Part shown: positions 1-6,945 of the stretch, piece after piece
Numbering within the stretch: the first letter of the stretch is position 1
Layout of the letters: each line of letters opens with the position of its first letter
NCBI GenBank assembly: GCA_030614245.1
Contig: JAUWKK010000007.1
Span: 1-21,674 of the forward strand
Length of the DNA stretch: 21,674 bases
Direction of reading: 5' to 3'
DNA from: Planctomycetota bacterium
GTDB lineage: Bacteria; Planctomycetota; PUPC01; JABMSA01; JAUWKK01
Position numbers and translations under genes: made by a program
The notes under the pieces: model-generated
Told to the model about the DNA's origin: nothing
Databases searched by the model: none
The model's input: only the letters and a program-made list of their open reading frames with translations

Positions 1-143
1 CGATCATCTGCCGCGTCGCGCGGGAATATGAGGAGATCAGCCGCGCCGCGCTCGGCGAGAAGTGCCGCGCGTCGCCGGCGTTTACCGCCGGGGGGCTATA
101 CATCAGGGGCTTTAAGAATCTCGATTGTATCGGCGAGAAGTAA
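1..143 (+). CDS. C-terminal end of an unidentified protein (partial)
   Basis: An open frame enters from the left edge (codons in phase with base 3) and ends at TAA 141-143, giving the last 46 residues, starting IICRVAREYEE and ending NLDCIGEK. It stops three bases before the ATG of the NuoE-like gene, so the two are probably co-transcribed. The codon use fits the high-GC neighbours. The fragment contains three cysteines but no motif I recognise, so I assign no function. Position next to a redox operon suggests, but does not show, a related role. Confidence 0.55.
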   Translation, partial: IICRVAREYEEISRAALGEKCRASPAFTAGGLYIRGFKNLDCIGEK

Positions 144-146
144 CGA

Positions 147-746
147 ATGGCGGAAACCGACCTATCGGTGATTGATGGCATAGTGGAACAGCTCGGCGGC
201 AGCCGCGACGCCGTGATTCCGATCCTCCAGGCGATTCAGGAGCACTATCGCTATCTCCCCGAGGCCGCACTGGCGAAGGTATGCGAGATCACGGACATAA
301 CGCCGGCTGCTATCACGGGCGTCTCGACCTTCTACGATCAATTCCGCCATCGGCCGCTGGGGGAGCACGTGATCCGCGTCTGCCACGGCACCGCCTGCCA
401 CGTGAAAGGCGCGCCGCTGGTCACCGAAGCGCTCCTCGACGCCGCCCGCAAGCTGGGCATTGATATTCCCGCCCTTTGCTTTCTTCCCGGCCACGATCCA
501 TCCACCTCGTGCATGGTGTGCGTGGTCAAGCTTGCCGGCAGCGGCCGCTTTGTGCCCTCGTGCGCGACCACTGCCGTGGATGGGATGGAAGTCGAGAGCG
601 AGACCGACGAGGTCCGACATCTCAGGCGGGCAAACCTCGAACTGCTGCTGAGCGACCACTTAGGCGACTGCATCGGCCCGTGCCACGAGATATGCCCGGC
701 GAAGATGAACATCCCGCTCATGCTCCCGTTGCGATCTGCCTGCTGA
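147..746 (+). CDS. NuoE-like / 2Fe-2S ferredoxin chimera, truncated
   Basis: The 199-residue product has two unrelated halves. Residues 1-96 match the N-terminal part of the NuoE/HydC 24-kDa thioredoxin-like subunit: a helical start, the GVSTFYDQF segment and the first cysteine pair in CHGTACHVKGAP (C79, C84). The second cysteine pair that completes a NuoE 2Fe-2S site is missing. At about residue 97 the sequence changes to a NuoG/formate-dehydrogenase-type 2Fe-2S domain (LDAARKLGIDIPALC; C111, C122, C125, C139, spacing C-x10-C-x2-C-x13-C), then the start of a GltD-type 4Fe-4S motif (C175, C179, C183-P). The frame then runs into RSAC and a stop. In complete relatives NuoE, NuoF and the ferredoxin/FAD subunit are separate or much longer, so I infer that the end of nuoE, a nuoF and the start of the next gene are absent here. 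The ATG follows a weak GAGAAG. The product is unlikely to work as an intact NADH-oxidising subunit. Confidence 0.7.
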   Translation: MAETDLSVIDGIVEQLGGSRDAVIPILQAIQEHYRYLPEAALAKVCEITDITPAAITGVSTFYDQFRHRPLGEHVIRVCHGTACHVKGAPLVTEALLDAARKLGIDIPALCFLPGHDPSTSCMVCVVKLAGSGRFVPSCATTAVDGMEVESETDEVRHLRRANLELLLSDHLGDCIGPCHEICPAKMNIPLMLPLRSAC

Positions 747-1789
747 AGCGATTCGTCGCCGACGTCGATCTGCAATCGGATGAGCCGTTTCTGCCGGAAT
801 GCGCGGCTGCGACGGGCAAACGCGTGGCGATTGTCGGTGCGGGGCCTGCCGGCCTGGCTGCCGCGTATTACCTGCTGCAAGGCGGCCACGCCTGCGTGCT
901 TTTCGACGAGCACGATCAGCCCGGCGGGATGCTCCGCTACGGCGTCGGCGAGGAAGAGTTGCCTCGCGAGGTCCTCAATGCCGAGATCGGTATCATCCGC
1001 AGGCTCGGTGCGGAGTTCCGCCTGAACGAACGTATCGAGCCGGCGGGCTTCGGCGCTCTCAGGGAGGATTTCGACGCCGTCCTCGTGGCTGCCGGCGAGA
1101 TGAAGCCCGGCGAGGTCGAGCGTTTCGGCCTGGCGGCCTCGGAGTGCGGGGTCCGGATCGACAGGAATACGTTCGCGGCCAGCCAGGACGGTGTGTTCGC
1201 AGGCGGCGGATCGGTCAGGCCGAGCAGGATGGCGGTGCGTGCGGTTGCCGAGGGCCGTTCGGCGGCTGTGGCGATGCACCAGTATCTTTCCGGTGAGCCG
1301 GTGACCGGCGAGAACAGCCCGTGGAGCGTGCATATCGGCAAGCTTCAGGAAGGCGAGATGGCGCGATTCATGGCCGAGGCCGACGATTCACCACGAGTGG
1401 AGCAGCAGGACGACTTTAGCAAGGACCAAGCATGCATCGAGGCCCGGCGCTGCCTGCATTGCGACTGCCGGAGCGCCGACGATTGCGGCTTGCGGCTGTA
1501 CGCCGAGCGCTACGGAGCGAAGGCCGTGCCTGCCGGCGGCGAGCGAACGCCCTTCGAGCAGCAGCGGCATCATCCCGAGGTGGTCTACGAGCCGGGCAAG
1601 TGCATACGGTGCGGCTTGTGCGTGCAGATCACGCGCGCTGCGGGCGAGAAGATGGGACTGTCCTTCGTCGGTCGGGGCTTCAAGGTCCGCGTGGCGGGCG
1701 CGCTGAACGGCTCGATAGCCGACGCGCTCAAGGAATCCGCAGCCGAATGCGTCGCCGCGTGCCCGACCGGTGCGCTGGCGTGGAAGTAG
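728..1789 (+). pseudogene. GltD-like FAD/4Fe-4S oxidoreductase, N-terminus lost by frameshifting deletion
   Basis: From about 728 a new frame resumes the family sequence at VAICLLKRFVAD and runs to TAG 1787-1789 (about 353 residues; the frame is open from 476 but that part is not homologous). It shows a Rossmann FAD motif GAGPAGLAAAYYL, the PGGMLRYGV segment, a second flavin segment AGGGSVRPSRMAVRAV, a cysteine cluster CLHCDCRSADDC and a C-terminal 4Fe-4S set (CIRCGLC, then CVAACPTGAL). In relatives the CPA..IPLML motif at the end of the preceding frame is linked to this part by some tens of residues, including C-x-x-x-C ligands. Here the two are joined directly and out of frame. Expected role in intact relatives: electron transfer between NAD(P)H, flavin and iron-sulfur centres of a hydrogenase or formate dehydrogenase type complex. 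As it stands it is broken or mis-assembled. Confidence 0.7.
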
Positions 1790-1817
1790 CTCCCGCATAT
1801 TGCTGCGAAAGAGCATG

Positions 1818-1841
1818 AAAAAGGCCGACCCATCGCCGGCC
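1818..1841 (-). terminator. Rho-independent terminator of the small basic gene
   Basis: On the minus strand GGCCG (1841-1837) pairs with CGGCC (1827-1823) across a 9-nt loop and is followed at once by five T (1822-1818). It lies 31 bp after the stop of the 36-residue gene at 1873-1983. The stem is short, so strength is uncertain. Confidence 0.55.
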
Positions 1842-1872
1842 CGTGCTGGCTCATTCTGGTGCTACGCGGCGG

Positions 1873-1983
1873 CTACCGTTTGCGCTTGCCGAACTTCACT
1901 TTCTTGTGAATACTCGGCCTGATCCCGTGATTGGCCTTGCTCCGCATGGTCTTGCCGCGTTTCTTGCGTCGGTGGATTGACAT
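1873..1983 (-). CDS. 36-aa highly basic protein, possible ribosome-associated peptide
   Basis: The frame encodes MSIHRRKKRGKTMRSK... ending in VKFGKRKR, 36 residues with about half Lys, Arg or His and no acidic residue. I choose ATG 1983-1981 because an AAGGGGG Shine-Dalgarno ends six bases before it; ATG 1989-1987 is the alternative, adding MQ. It has its own promoter (TTGCAT-16-TATAAT, 2030-2057) and a terminator (1818-1841), so it is a complete transcription unit. The composition resembles small ribosomal proteins such as bTHX, bL34 or bL36, but the zinc-binding cysteines of bL36 are absent and I cannot match it to any of them. Function is unknown; RNA or ribosome binding is an inference from charge. 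Confidence 0.6.
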   Translation of the reverse strand: MSIHRRKKRGKTMRSKANHGIRPSIHKKVKFGKRKR

Positions 1984-2029
1984 CTGCATCCCCCTTGACG
2001 ATTGATACGATCCTGCTCTCCAAGCTGCT

Positions 2030-2057
2030 ATTATAGGAACTCCGCATCGAAATGCAA
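2030..2057 (-). promoter_or_regulatory. Sigma70-type promoter of the small basic gene
   Basis: On the minus strand TTGCAT (2057-2052) and a perfect TATAAT (2035-2030) are separated by 16 bp. The gene start at 1983 is about 46 bp downstream. Confidence 0.6.
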
Positions 2058-2083
2058 TAGCGCGTTTGGATCGAGGGCCGTCA

Positions 2084-2101
2084 CGTTCCACGCACGGAAC
2101 G
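2084..2101. other. Inverted repeat CGTTCC-N6-GGAACG
   Basis: A perfect 6-bp inverted repeat with a 6-nt spacer lies between the divergent promoters of the small basic gene and the cassette gene. There is no T-run, so it is not a typical terminator. It could be an operator; nothing else supports this. Confidence 0.3.
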
Positions 2102-2231
2102 GTTGAAAGGAACTGCTCGAAGGGCTGGACAAGAGATCCCCCTCCCATTGTGTGTGCCATAGGTGAATAGATAGAGACACATAAAGTGTGAAGTTCACGC
2201 GAAGGAAGCCCCAAAAATGCCAATTTGGCCT

Positions 2232-2260
2232 TTGACAAAGCGCTCATGGTGGGGTATACT
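2232..2260 (+). promoter_or_regulatory. Strong sigma70-type promoter upstream of the cassette
   Basis: TTGACA (2232-2237) and TATACT (2255-2260) are spaced by 17 bp, five of six or better to consensus in both boxes. The expected transcript starts near 2267 and runs through the putative cassette border at 2294 into the gene at 2314. The promoter is outside the cassette, the same layout as an integron Pc promoter that drives captured genes, although no integrase gene is seen beside it. Confidence 0.7.
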
Positions 2261-2294
2261 TAGCGTGAAAGCTACCGCAGGATAAAAGGTACTG

Positions 2295-3443
2295 TTATCT
2301 AGGCAAAACATAGATGATTAGACAACATAAGGAAAAATGGATTCTGTCCGGATCTCTCGTTCTTCTGGCTTGCCTACTTCATGTTTCTGTGCAAGCAGAA
2401 GATGTTCTGCGTTTGGAGGGTACTCCTGCAGAAATGGGTCGGCAGCACGGCGTCTTGGCAAGAAAACAAATAAGGTTGATGGTTAGCGAGTATGTCGGCG
2501 ATGAATTGGTCAATGGCAAATTGGACAAGCGTATGCAGAAACGGATAACAACGATGAAAGGATCTCTGCCAAAATGGTTTCTCGACGAATTGAATGCATG
2601 CGCAGATGAGGTCGGCCTAAACCGTGATGTGCTGTTATACGCTCAATGCGAAGGGGACATACGAAGGATGCCTGGCTGTACTGCATACGTTGCTTTTGGT
2701 GAGGCGACCCATAACGGAGAAGTTGAAATTGGTCGCAGCTTTGATTATTGGGGACTTAAGTCCACGAAAGAATGCGTTCGTGTATTTGCCATATCCCCGA
2801 AAAACAAGGGGCATTACGCGTTCATTTCTGTCGGATGGGCAGGAATCCTTGGCGGATGGACCTTCTACAATGAAAAGGGGCTCTTTATCGCAAACAACCT
2901 GGGTGGGTTCACAAAGAAGAATCCGAAAGGTATTCCAACTCTGATTTTACAACGGATAGTTGCGCAGAAAGCTGCTACTGTCGATGAAGCCATTAAGCTA
3001 ATAGAACAATCCCCGCGTATGCGTGGCCAAGCGATGGTTATCGGACATGCAGGAGATGCTGAAAAGGGGATCAATCCTTCTGCTGCCGTGGTATTGTACG
3101 ATGCAGAAAAAGTAGTAGTTAGACGACCTGTTGGTGGTTTTGTATTTCACAGCAGCGTAGGAACAGAGGAAACGACCCTGAGAAAGAACGTGAAAGCGAA
3201 GAAACGTGAAGTCTATAATGCAATCAAGGCAGCAGGAAACAGCATCACCCTGCATTCGGTCGCTATACGGCCTTCGACCAAATCAATATGGGTTGCCCAT
3301 GGCACAAGGCCTGGTGCACATCAGGGCAAATATGTTCTTTTCAATATCAGCGAGTTGCTGAGAAGGAAAGAGTAATCCAAGAGACGAATAGATAACAATG
3401 CGTTGCACAGCGACGCGGTAAACCGCGCGCGTGAACGCAGGCG
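2295..3443 (+). mobile_element. Solitary integron gene cassette (C45-type hydrolase + attC)
   Basis: The element is bounded on the left by a core-like GTTATCT (2294-2300) 13 bp before the start codon and on the right by the GTTATGC core (3443-3449) of a 60-bp attC-like site. Integrase cuts between G and TT, so the cassette would run from 2295 to 3443. In the circular form the right box would be G+TTATCT, the exact complement of the attC outer box AGATAAC (3390-3396). This self-match is expected of a cassette captured and inserted as a unit. It holds one gene, visibly lower in GC than both flanks, in the usual orientation with attC 14 bp after the stop. No intI gene or second attC is present in the window. 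Confidence 0.75.
2314..3375 (+). CDS. Secreted C45-family (acyl-CoA:6-APA acyltransferase-like) peptidase/hydrolase
   Basis: The 353-residue product has a Sec signal peptide (basic start, hydrophobic stretch at about 10-24, likely cut after VQA at 28). The mature part resembles the penicillin acyltransferase branch of NTN hydrolases, called C45 autoproteolytic acyltransferase/hydrolase. Key signs are GTPAEMGRQHG near the N-terminus, a PGCTAYV segment with candidate nucleophile Cys122, GRSFDYW (140-146) and WTFYNEKGLFIANN. Family members cleave themselves just before the cysteine and then hydrolyse or transfer acyl groups on small amides; the substrate is unknown. The gene is clearly more AT-rich than its neighbours and uses different codons, which fits transfer. 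It sits inside a putative integron cassette and is read from the TTGACA/TATACT promoter. No strong Shine-Dalgarno is seen; AGG lies 10 bp before the ATG. Confidence 0.8.
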   Translation: MIRQHKEKWILSGSLVLLACLLHVSVQAEDVLRLEGTPAEMGRQHGVLARKQIRLMVSEYVGDELVNGKLDKRMQKRITTMKGSLPKWFLDELNACADEVGLNRDVLLYAQCEGDIRRMPGCTAYVAFGEATHNGEVEIGRSFDYWGLKSTKECVRVFAISPKNKGHYAFISVGWAGILGGWTFYNEKGLFIANNLGGFTKKNPKGIPTLILQRIVAQKAATVDEAIKLIEQSPRMRGQAMVIGHAGDAEKGINPSAAVVLYDAEKVVVRRPVGGFVFHSSVGTEETTLRKNVKAKKREVYNAIKAAGNSITLHSVAIRPSTKSIWVAHGTRPGAHQGKYVLFNISELLRRKE

Positions 3444-3449
3444 TTATGC
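3390..3449 (+). repeat. attC recombination site of an integron cassette
   Basis: The site is an imperfect palindrome with attC layout: outer boxes AGATAAC (3390-3396) and GTTATGC (3443-3449) pairing over five bases (ATAAC/GTTAT); unpaired spacers AA and GGC; inner boxes TGCGTT (3399-3404) and AACGCA (3434-3439); then stem segments CAC/GTG, GCG/CGC and CGCGG/CCGCG around a TAAA loop. Three bases, G3405, A3409 and A3413, are extrahelical and all lie on the same arm. That asymmetry is the feature IntI uses to choose the bottom strand. The length of 60 bp is at the short end of known attC sites. Confidence 0.8.
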
Positions 3450-3558
3450 AGGAGAAGAATGTCATGAACGAGACGGGCTTGCTCTACATGAATCAGTAGA
3501 ATTTAGGACGACATGTGAGTGTTGCTGACGCCGCACCCGCAGATCGCGAAGCCTCGAT
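3443..3558 (+). other. Intergenic remnant after the cassette
   Basis: Right after the GTTATGC core there is AGGAG (3450-3454) and ATG 3464-3466, opening an 11-residue frame (MNETGLLYMNQ, stop 3497-3499). A Shine-Dalgarno and start this close to a core site are typical of a cassette, so this may be the start of a second, deleted cassette. It is otherwise featureless up to the end of the histidine kinase gene. Confidence 0.3.
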
Positions 3559-5322
3559 TCAAGCGATGGGCAGCCTGAGGACGAAGCAGGCGCCGTCGGT
3601 GACGGTGGTGTCGATTGAGAGGTCGCCGCCCATCGAGCGGGCGAGCCGCCGGCTGAGCGCGAGGCCGAGACCCACGCCGGGCGCCGAGTTGGCGGCATCC
3701 TTAGCCGACTTGCAGAACGGCCGGAACAGGCGCCGTGCCTCCCGGGCACTCACCCCTGGACCGTGGTCTCGCACGCGAAAGACGGCGAAATGATCGGGCA
3801 CGTCGAGCTCGAGATGAATCACGCGCTCTGTGGCCGACGCGGCATACTTCCGGGCGTTGTCCACGAGATTGAAGAGAATCTGCTCGGTTGCGGCGGGATC
3901 GATGCTGAGTCTCGCGTTCAGCACCGCTTCGGCGGCCTGTAGCTCTAACGTCATCTCGGCCTGTTGCGCGTGCAGGGCGAGGCGGTCCTGGATGCGGGCG
4001 AGCAGATCGCGGATGGTTACGGCTTCGATCCTTCCCGCCATGCTCCCGCGCTCGATCCCGGCATAGGCGAGTACGTTCTCGACGAGATGGCTGAGGCGGT
4101 CGGCTTCGCGCCGCAGCGTGTCGAGGTATCGGCGGCGTTTGGTTTCGTCGGTCACGATCCCTTCTGCGAGCATCTCGGAGTAAAGGCGGAAGGTTGTGAG
4201 CGGCGTTCGCAGTTCGTGCGTCACCGCCGAGACGAACGCCCCGCGCCGCTCGCTGAGCGCGACGGCTCCCTGAAGGAGCACTCCCGCCGCCACGGCCGCG
4301 AGTATGACGCATCCCCACGAGATCGCCAGCGAGAAGATGACCGTCGAACGCGCCGGCACCGAGCCGAGCGGTATCTCTTTCGGCACGACGTTGACCGGCA
4401 GTGCTGCGAGCATGCGGGCCTCCCCCTTGCACCGACCCGACTTGACCGGCTCGAGCCCGGCACCCGGCAGCAGGTCGGCTATGCTCTCGTACAGCCAGGG
4501 CTTTATCTGCGGCCAGTCGAGCCAGCAGCCCTGCACGTAATCCCGTCCGTCTACGATGATGCGCCTTGCCAGCAGGAGCGTATCGCCGAACCAGAGCGGC
4601 ATCATTATGCCCGGCTCCACGTTAATGGTGCCGACGGGGCGTTTGGCTGCGGCCAGCTGGGGAGCGTAGTTCTGCGACCACACATTCTGGCGGGATCGTG
4701 CCCGCCATTCGGAGGCGCTTCTGACTGATTGCTGCAAAGCGATATCAGCGGCGTTGTTCGCCGGCACGACTCGTATCTTCTCCGGGGGCGGCGGCTGCGG
4801 CACGGTCTCGGGCAGCCTGCCGATCAGCTCCTCGCGGCCGATCTGCCCGCCGAACTGCTTGAGGAGCCGCTGCGCCGCAATTATCTCCTTGTGCGTCTTG
4901 TAGCCGGTCTCGGCGAGGTCTTGCATGTTGCCGACGGGCGCCTGGGGCGAAGTGATCCCGCCGTCGGGCTCGAACTGGAAATGGAGAAGTATGTGCTGCG
5001 AGTCGAGCGTTAGCAGCGGCGACGGCATCCGCACCTCGTTGGGCCGCAATTCGGCGAACATCTTGTTGTAGGCGCGCTCGGGGAAGTAGAAGGCGCTGTA
5101 GACGAAATACGGCCGCGAGCTCTCCTGCGCGACGAGGCCGGCCAGCGACGAATCCATCCGCCAGAGGGCCAGGCGCACGTTCTCCTCGAGCACCGCGTGC
5201 CTTCGCATCTCCGTCTCGGCATGGTCGAGCCTCAATGTCGTGACGCTCACCCACGCCATCGCCGCCAGAAGGACAGCCAGGCACAAGGCGAATGCGGTCC
5301 AGATATGCCAGGGACGTCTCAT
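3559..5322 (-). CDS. Membrane sensor histidine kinase
   Basis: The 587-residue protein has a transmembrane helix at about 10-30, a long probably periplasmic sensor region (31-327) and a second helix at about 328-350, followed directly by the kinase with no evident HAMP domain. The dimerisation box is SAVTHELRTPLTTFRL with phosphoacceptor His369. The ATPase domain has the N box NLVDNARKY (485-493), G1 DHGPG (519-523) and G2 GVGLGLAL (549-556). The sensor region contains a proline run near 174-180 and many aromatic residues, and I do not recognise a named fold. It is the last gene of an operon with the response regulator and a SIMPL lipoprotein; its ATG is 28 bp after the lipoprotein stop with GAGG just upstream. 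The response regulator at 6115-6825 is the likely partner. The signal sensed is unknown. Confidence 0.9.
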   Translation of the reverse strand: MRRPWHIWTAFALCLAVLLAAMAWVSVTTLRLDHAETEMRRHAVLEENVRLALWRMDSSLAGLVAQESSRPYFVYSAFYFPERAYNKMFAELRPNEVRMPSPLLTLDSQHILLHFQFEPDGGITSPQAPVGNMQDLAETGYKTHKEIIAAQRLLKQFGGQIGREELIGRLPETVPQPPPPEKIRVVPANNAADIALQQSVRSASEWRARSRQNVWSQNYAPQLAAAKRPVGTINVEPGIMMPLWFGDTLLLARRIIVDGRDYVQGCWLDWPQIKPWLYESIADLLPGAGLEPVKSGRCKGEARMLAALPVNVVPKEIPLGSVPARSTVIFSLAISWGCVILAAVAAGVLLQGAVALSERRGAFVSAVTHELRTPLTTFRLYSEMLAEGIVTDETKRRRYLDTLRREADRLSHLVENVLAYAGIERGSMAGRIEAVTIRDLLARIQDRLALHAQQAEMTLELQAAEAVLNARLSIDPAATEQILFNLVDNARKYAASATERVIHLELDVPDHFAVFRVRDHGPGVSAREARRLFRPFCKSAKDAANSAPGVGLGLALSRRLARSMGGDLSIDTTVTDGACFVLRLPIA

Positions 5323-5350
5323 TTCGGCCTCGGAGCCGTAATATCGCGGC

Positions 5351-6109
5351 TCAACGACGCAGCTCGAACCCAGCTTCGATCCAGGCTCGGATCGTTATGC
5401 TGCCGGGGGCAATGGTGCCGAGCTTGGCATCGGCCTCGGCCCTGTCGCTCGACGATGGTGCCGTTCTGAAGGCATTCGAGGCGTAATTCCCAATATTCGC
5501 CCCGGAGCCCCAAGTCGGCGAGCTCTGCTGAAACTCGTTGATCCATAGCGGATGGCCAACATTCATGTCCATCTGCTCGGCGAGGTACCGCGCCTTCGCC
5601 CGGGCGGCCTTGATGGCCTGGATGCGCGCTTTGACCCGCTGCTCGATTTCATCCGACGACTTGAAGGTTATCCCGGAGACCCGGTTGACACCCCGCTTCA
5701 GCAGCCCGGAGATGAGCCGATCATACTTCGAGAGATCGCGGAGCGTGACGGTGATGGACTTGGATGCCTCGTAGCCCTTGAACACCCGCTCTTCATCTCG
5801 GCGGCGATGGTATTTCGGTTCGAGCCTGGCGTATTCGGTGCCGATGTCTCTTGCTTCCACGCCCAGTTTCTTCACAAAATCGAGCGTCTGCTTCACCTTC
5901 GTGTCGTTATCGGCCTGGGATTTCTCGATATCCTTGTCGAGAGTTACGATCCTCGTTCTGACTACGACGTGATCGGGCGGAACCTTTATCTCCGCCACGC
6001 CTCGGACGGTAATCTGCCTGGGCTCTCGCCGCGAATGATGCCGGCAGCCGGCCGCAAAGACGCAGCAGGCTGCGACGGCACAACACAAGATCGGATGCAG
6101 TTTCTTCAT
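5351..6109 (-). CDS. SIMPL-domain lipoprotein
   Basis: The frame is open further upstream, but the real start is ATG 6109-6107, giving 252 residues. It follows a perfect AGGAGG (6124-6119) placed inside the end of the response regulator gene, and it begins with a lipoprotein signal peptide with lipobox FAAGC (Cys22). The mature part is a SIMPL/DUF541 (YggE/BP26-like) domain: ITVRGVAEIKVPPDHVVV at the start, the alternating strand/helix pattern, SKSITVTLRDLSKY in the middle, and a C-terminal strand SITIRAWIEAGFEL. Function of the family is poorly known; members are envelope proteins linked to stress, and BP26 forms channel-like oligomers. It sits 5 bp after the response regulator and before the kinase, so it may modulate or report to that sensor. 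Confidence 0.85.
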   Translation of the reverse strand: MKKLHPILCCAVAACCVFAAGCRHHSRREPRQITVRGVAEIKVPPDHVVVRTRIVTLDKDIEKSQADNDTKVKQTLDFVKKLGVEARDIGTEYARLEPKYHRRRDEERVFKGYEASKSITVTLRDLSKYDRLISGLLKRGVNRVSGITFKSSDEIEQRVKARIQAIKAARAKARYLAEQMDMNVGHPLWINEFQQSSPTWGSGANIGNYASNAFRTAPSSSDRAEADAKLGTIAPGSITIRAWIEAGFELRR

Positions 6110-6114
6110 TCGAG

Positions 6115-6825
6115 TTATCCTCCTGGAGTGTTTCCGGCTGCGAACATGTAACCTTTGCCTCTGACGGTAAGAATGACGGCCGGCTTCCCCGGGTCGTCGC
6201 GGAGTTTTTCGCGCAGGCGGACGACGTGCATGTCGATCGTTCTCGTCTCTGCGCCGTCTGGGTTGATTCGCCAGACTCGGGCCAGTATTTCTTCGCGCGA
6301 GATGGCGCGGCCGGGGTTCTGGGCGAGATACCTGAGCAGCTCCGCCTCCCGTTCGGAGAGTTCGGTCCGGCCGCCGTCGTCGAAGCATATCTCTCGTCTT
6401 GCCAGGTTGGCCGAGCCTTTCGGCAGGCTCAGGCTGCTTGCATCTGTGGGGCGTTCGGCCGAGCGGCGCAGCACGGCCTCGACGCGCGCCAGCAGTTCCT
6501 TCACGCTGAAGGGCTTGGCCATGTAGTCGTCAGCGCCGGCGCGCAGGCCGCTCACGCGGTCGGTTTCCTCGCCCTTCGCCGTCAGGATGATGACCGGCAG
6601 CGCCGGGCGGGCCGCACGCACCTCGCGAAGGATATCCATCCCCGAGGTGCCCGGCAGGACGAGATCGAGCAGCAGGAGGTCGAAGTCGGCCTGCACGGCC
6701 ATCGCCAGGCCGCCGTCGCCGTCACCGGCCTGGAGCACTCCGTATCCGGCGAACTCGAGCGCGTCAGCCACGCCCTCGCGTATCGCCGCGTCGTCTTCGA
6801 TCACCAGTATCTTTCGGCGTGTCAT
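6115..6825 (-). CDS. OmpR/PhoB-family response regulator
   Basis: The 236-residue protein has a receiver domain (about 4-118) with acidic pair D11-D12, phosphoacceptor D54 in LLLDLVLPG, switch residue T82 and K104 in the AKPF motif. A winged-helix DNA-binding domain follows (about 135-230), with TELSEREAELLRYLAQNPG, the TRTIDMHVVRLREKL recognition segment and the TVRGKGYMF hairpin typical of OmpR-type regulators. It should bind DNA as a dimer after phosphorylation by the kinase of the same operon. It is the first gene of the operon, preceded by GAGGAG and by an extended -10 promoter at 6864-6891. Its end carries the Shine-Dalgarno of the next gene, so translation of the two is probably coupled. 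Confidence 0.93.
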   Translation of the reverse strand: MTRRKILVIEDDAAIREGVADALEFAGYGVLQAGDGDGGLAMAVQADFDLLLLDLVLPGTSGMDILREVRAARPALPVIILTAKGEETDRVSGLRAGADDYMAKPFSVKELLARVEAVLRRSAERPTDASSLSLPKGSANLARREICFDDGGRTELSEREAELLRYLAQNPGRAISREEILARVWRINPDGAETRTIDMHVVRLREKLRDDPGKPAVILTVRGKGYMFAAGNTPGG

Positions 6826-6863
6826 GGCTCCTCAGACCCCCAATATCCCCGGAACGCTATCCG

Positions 6864-6891
6864 ATTATAGCACAAGGCGGCGAAAGCGCAA
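6864..6891 (-). promoter_or_regulatory. Promoter of the regulator-lipoprotein-kinase operon
   Basis: On the minus strand TTGCGC (6891-6886), a 16-bp spacer and a perfect TATAAT (6869-6864) preceded by TGC, which makes an extended -10. It is 38 bp upstream of the response regulator ATG and resembles the promoter of the small basic gene at 2030-2057. Confidence 0.6.
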
Positions 6892-6945
6892 TGGAAGCGC
6901 CTCCCGAACTTCTGCGCGTCATCGGTGCCAGTTTGGGCCGGCCGC

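Noticed and set aside
338..1333. 331-codon antisense frame over the redox region
   Set aside because: The sense strand carries clear Fe-S and FAD motifs in the same DNA; the antisense product has none.
2051..2293. Integron integrase or attI remnant upstream of the cassette
   Set aside because: Apart from the GTTATCT core and the promoter I find no integrase motif in any frame and no second attC palindrome, so I do not claim a platform.
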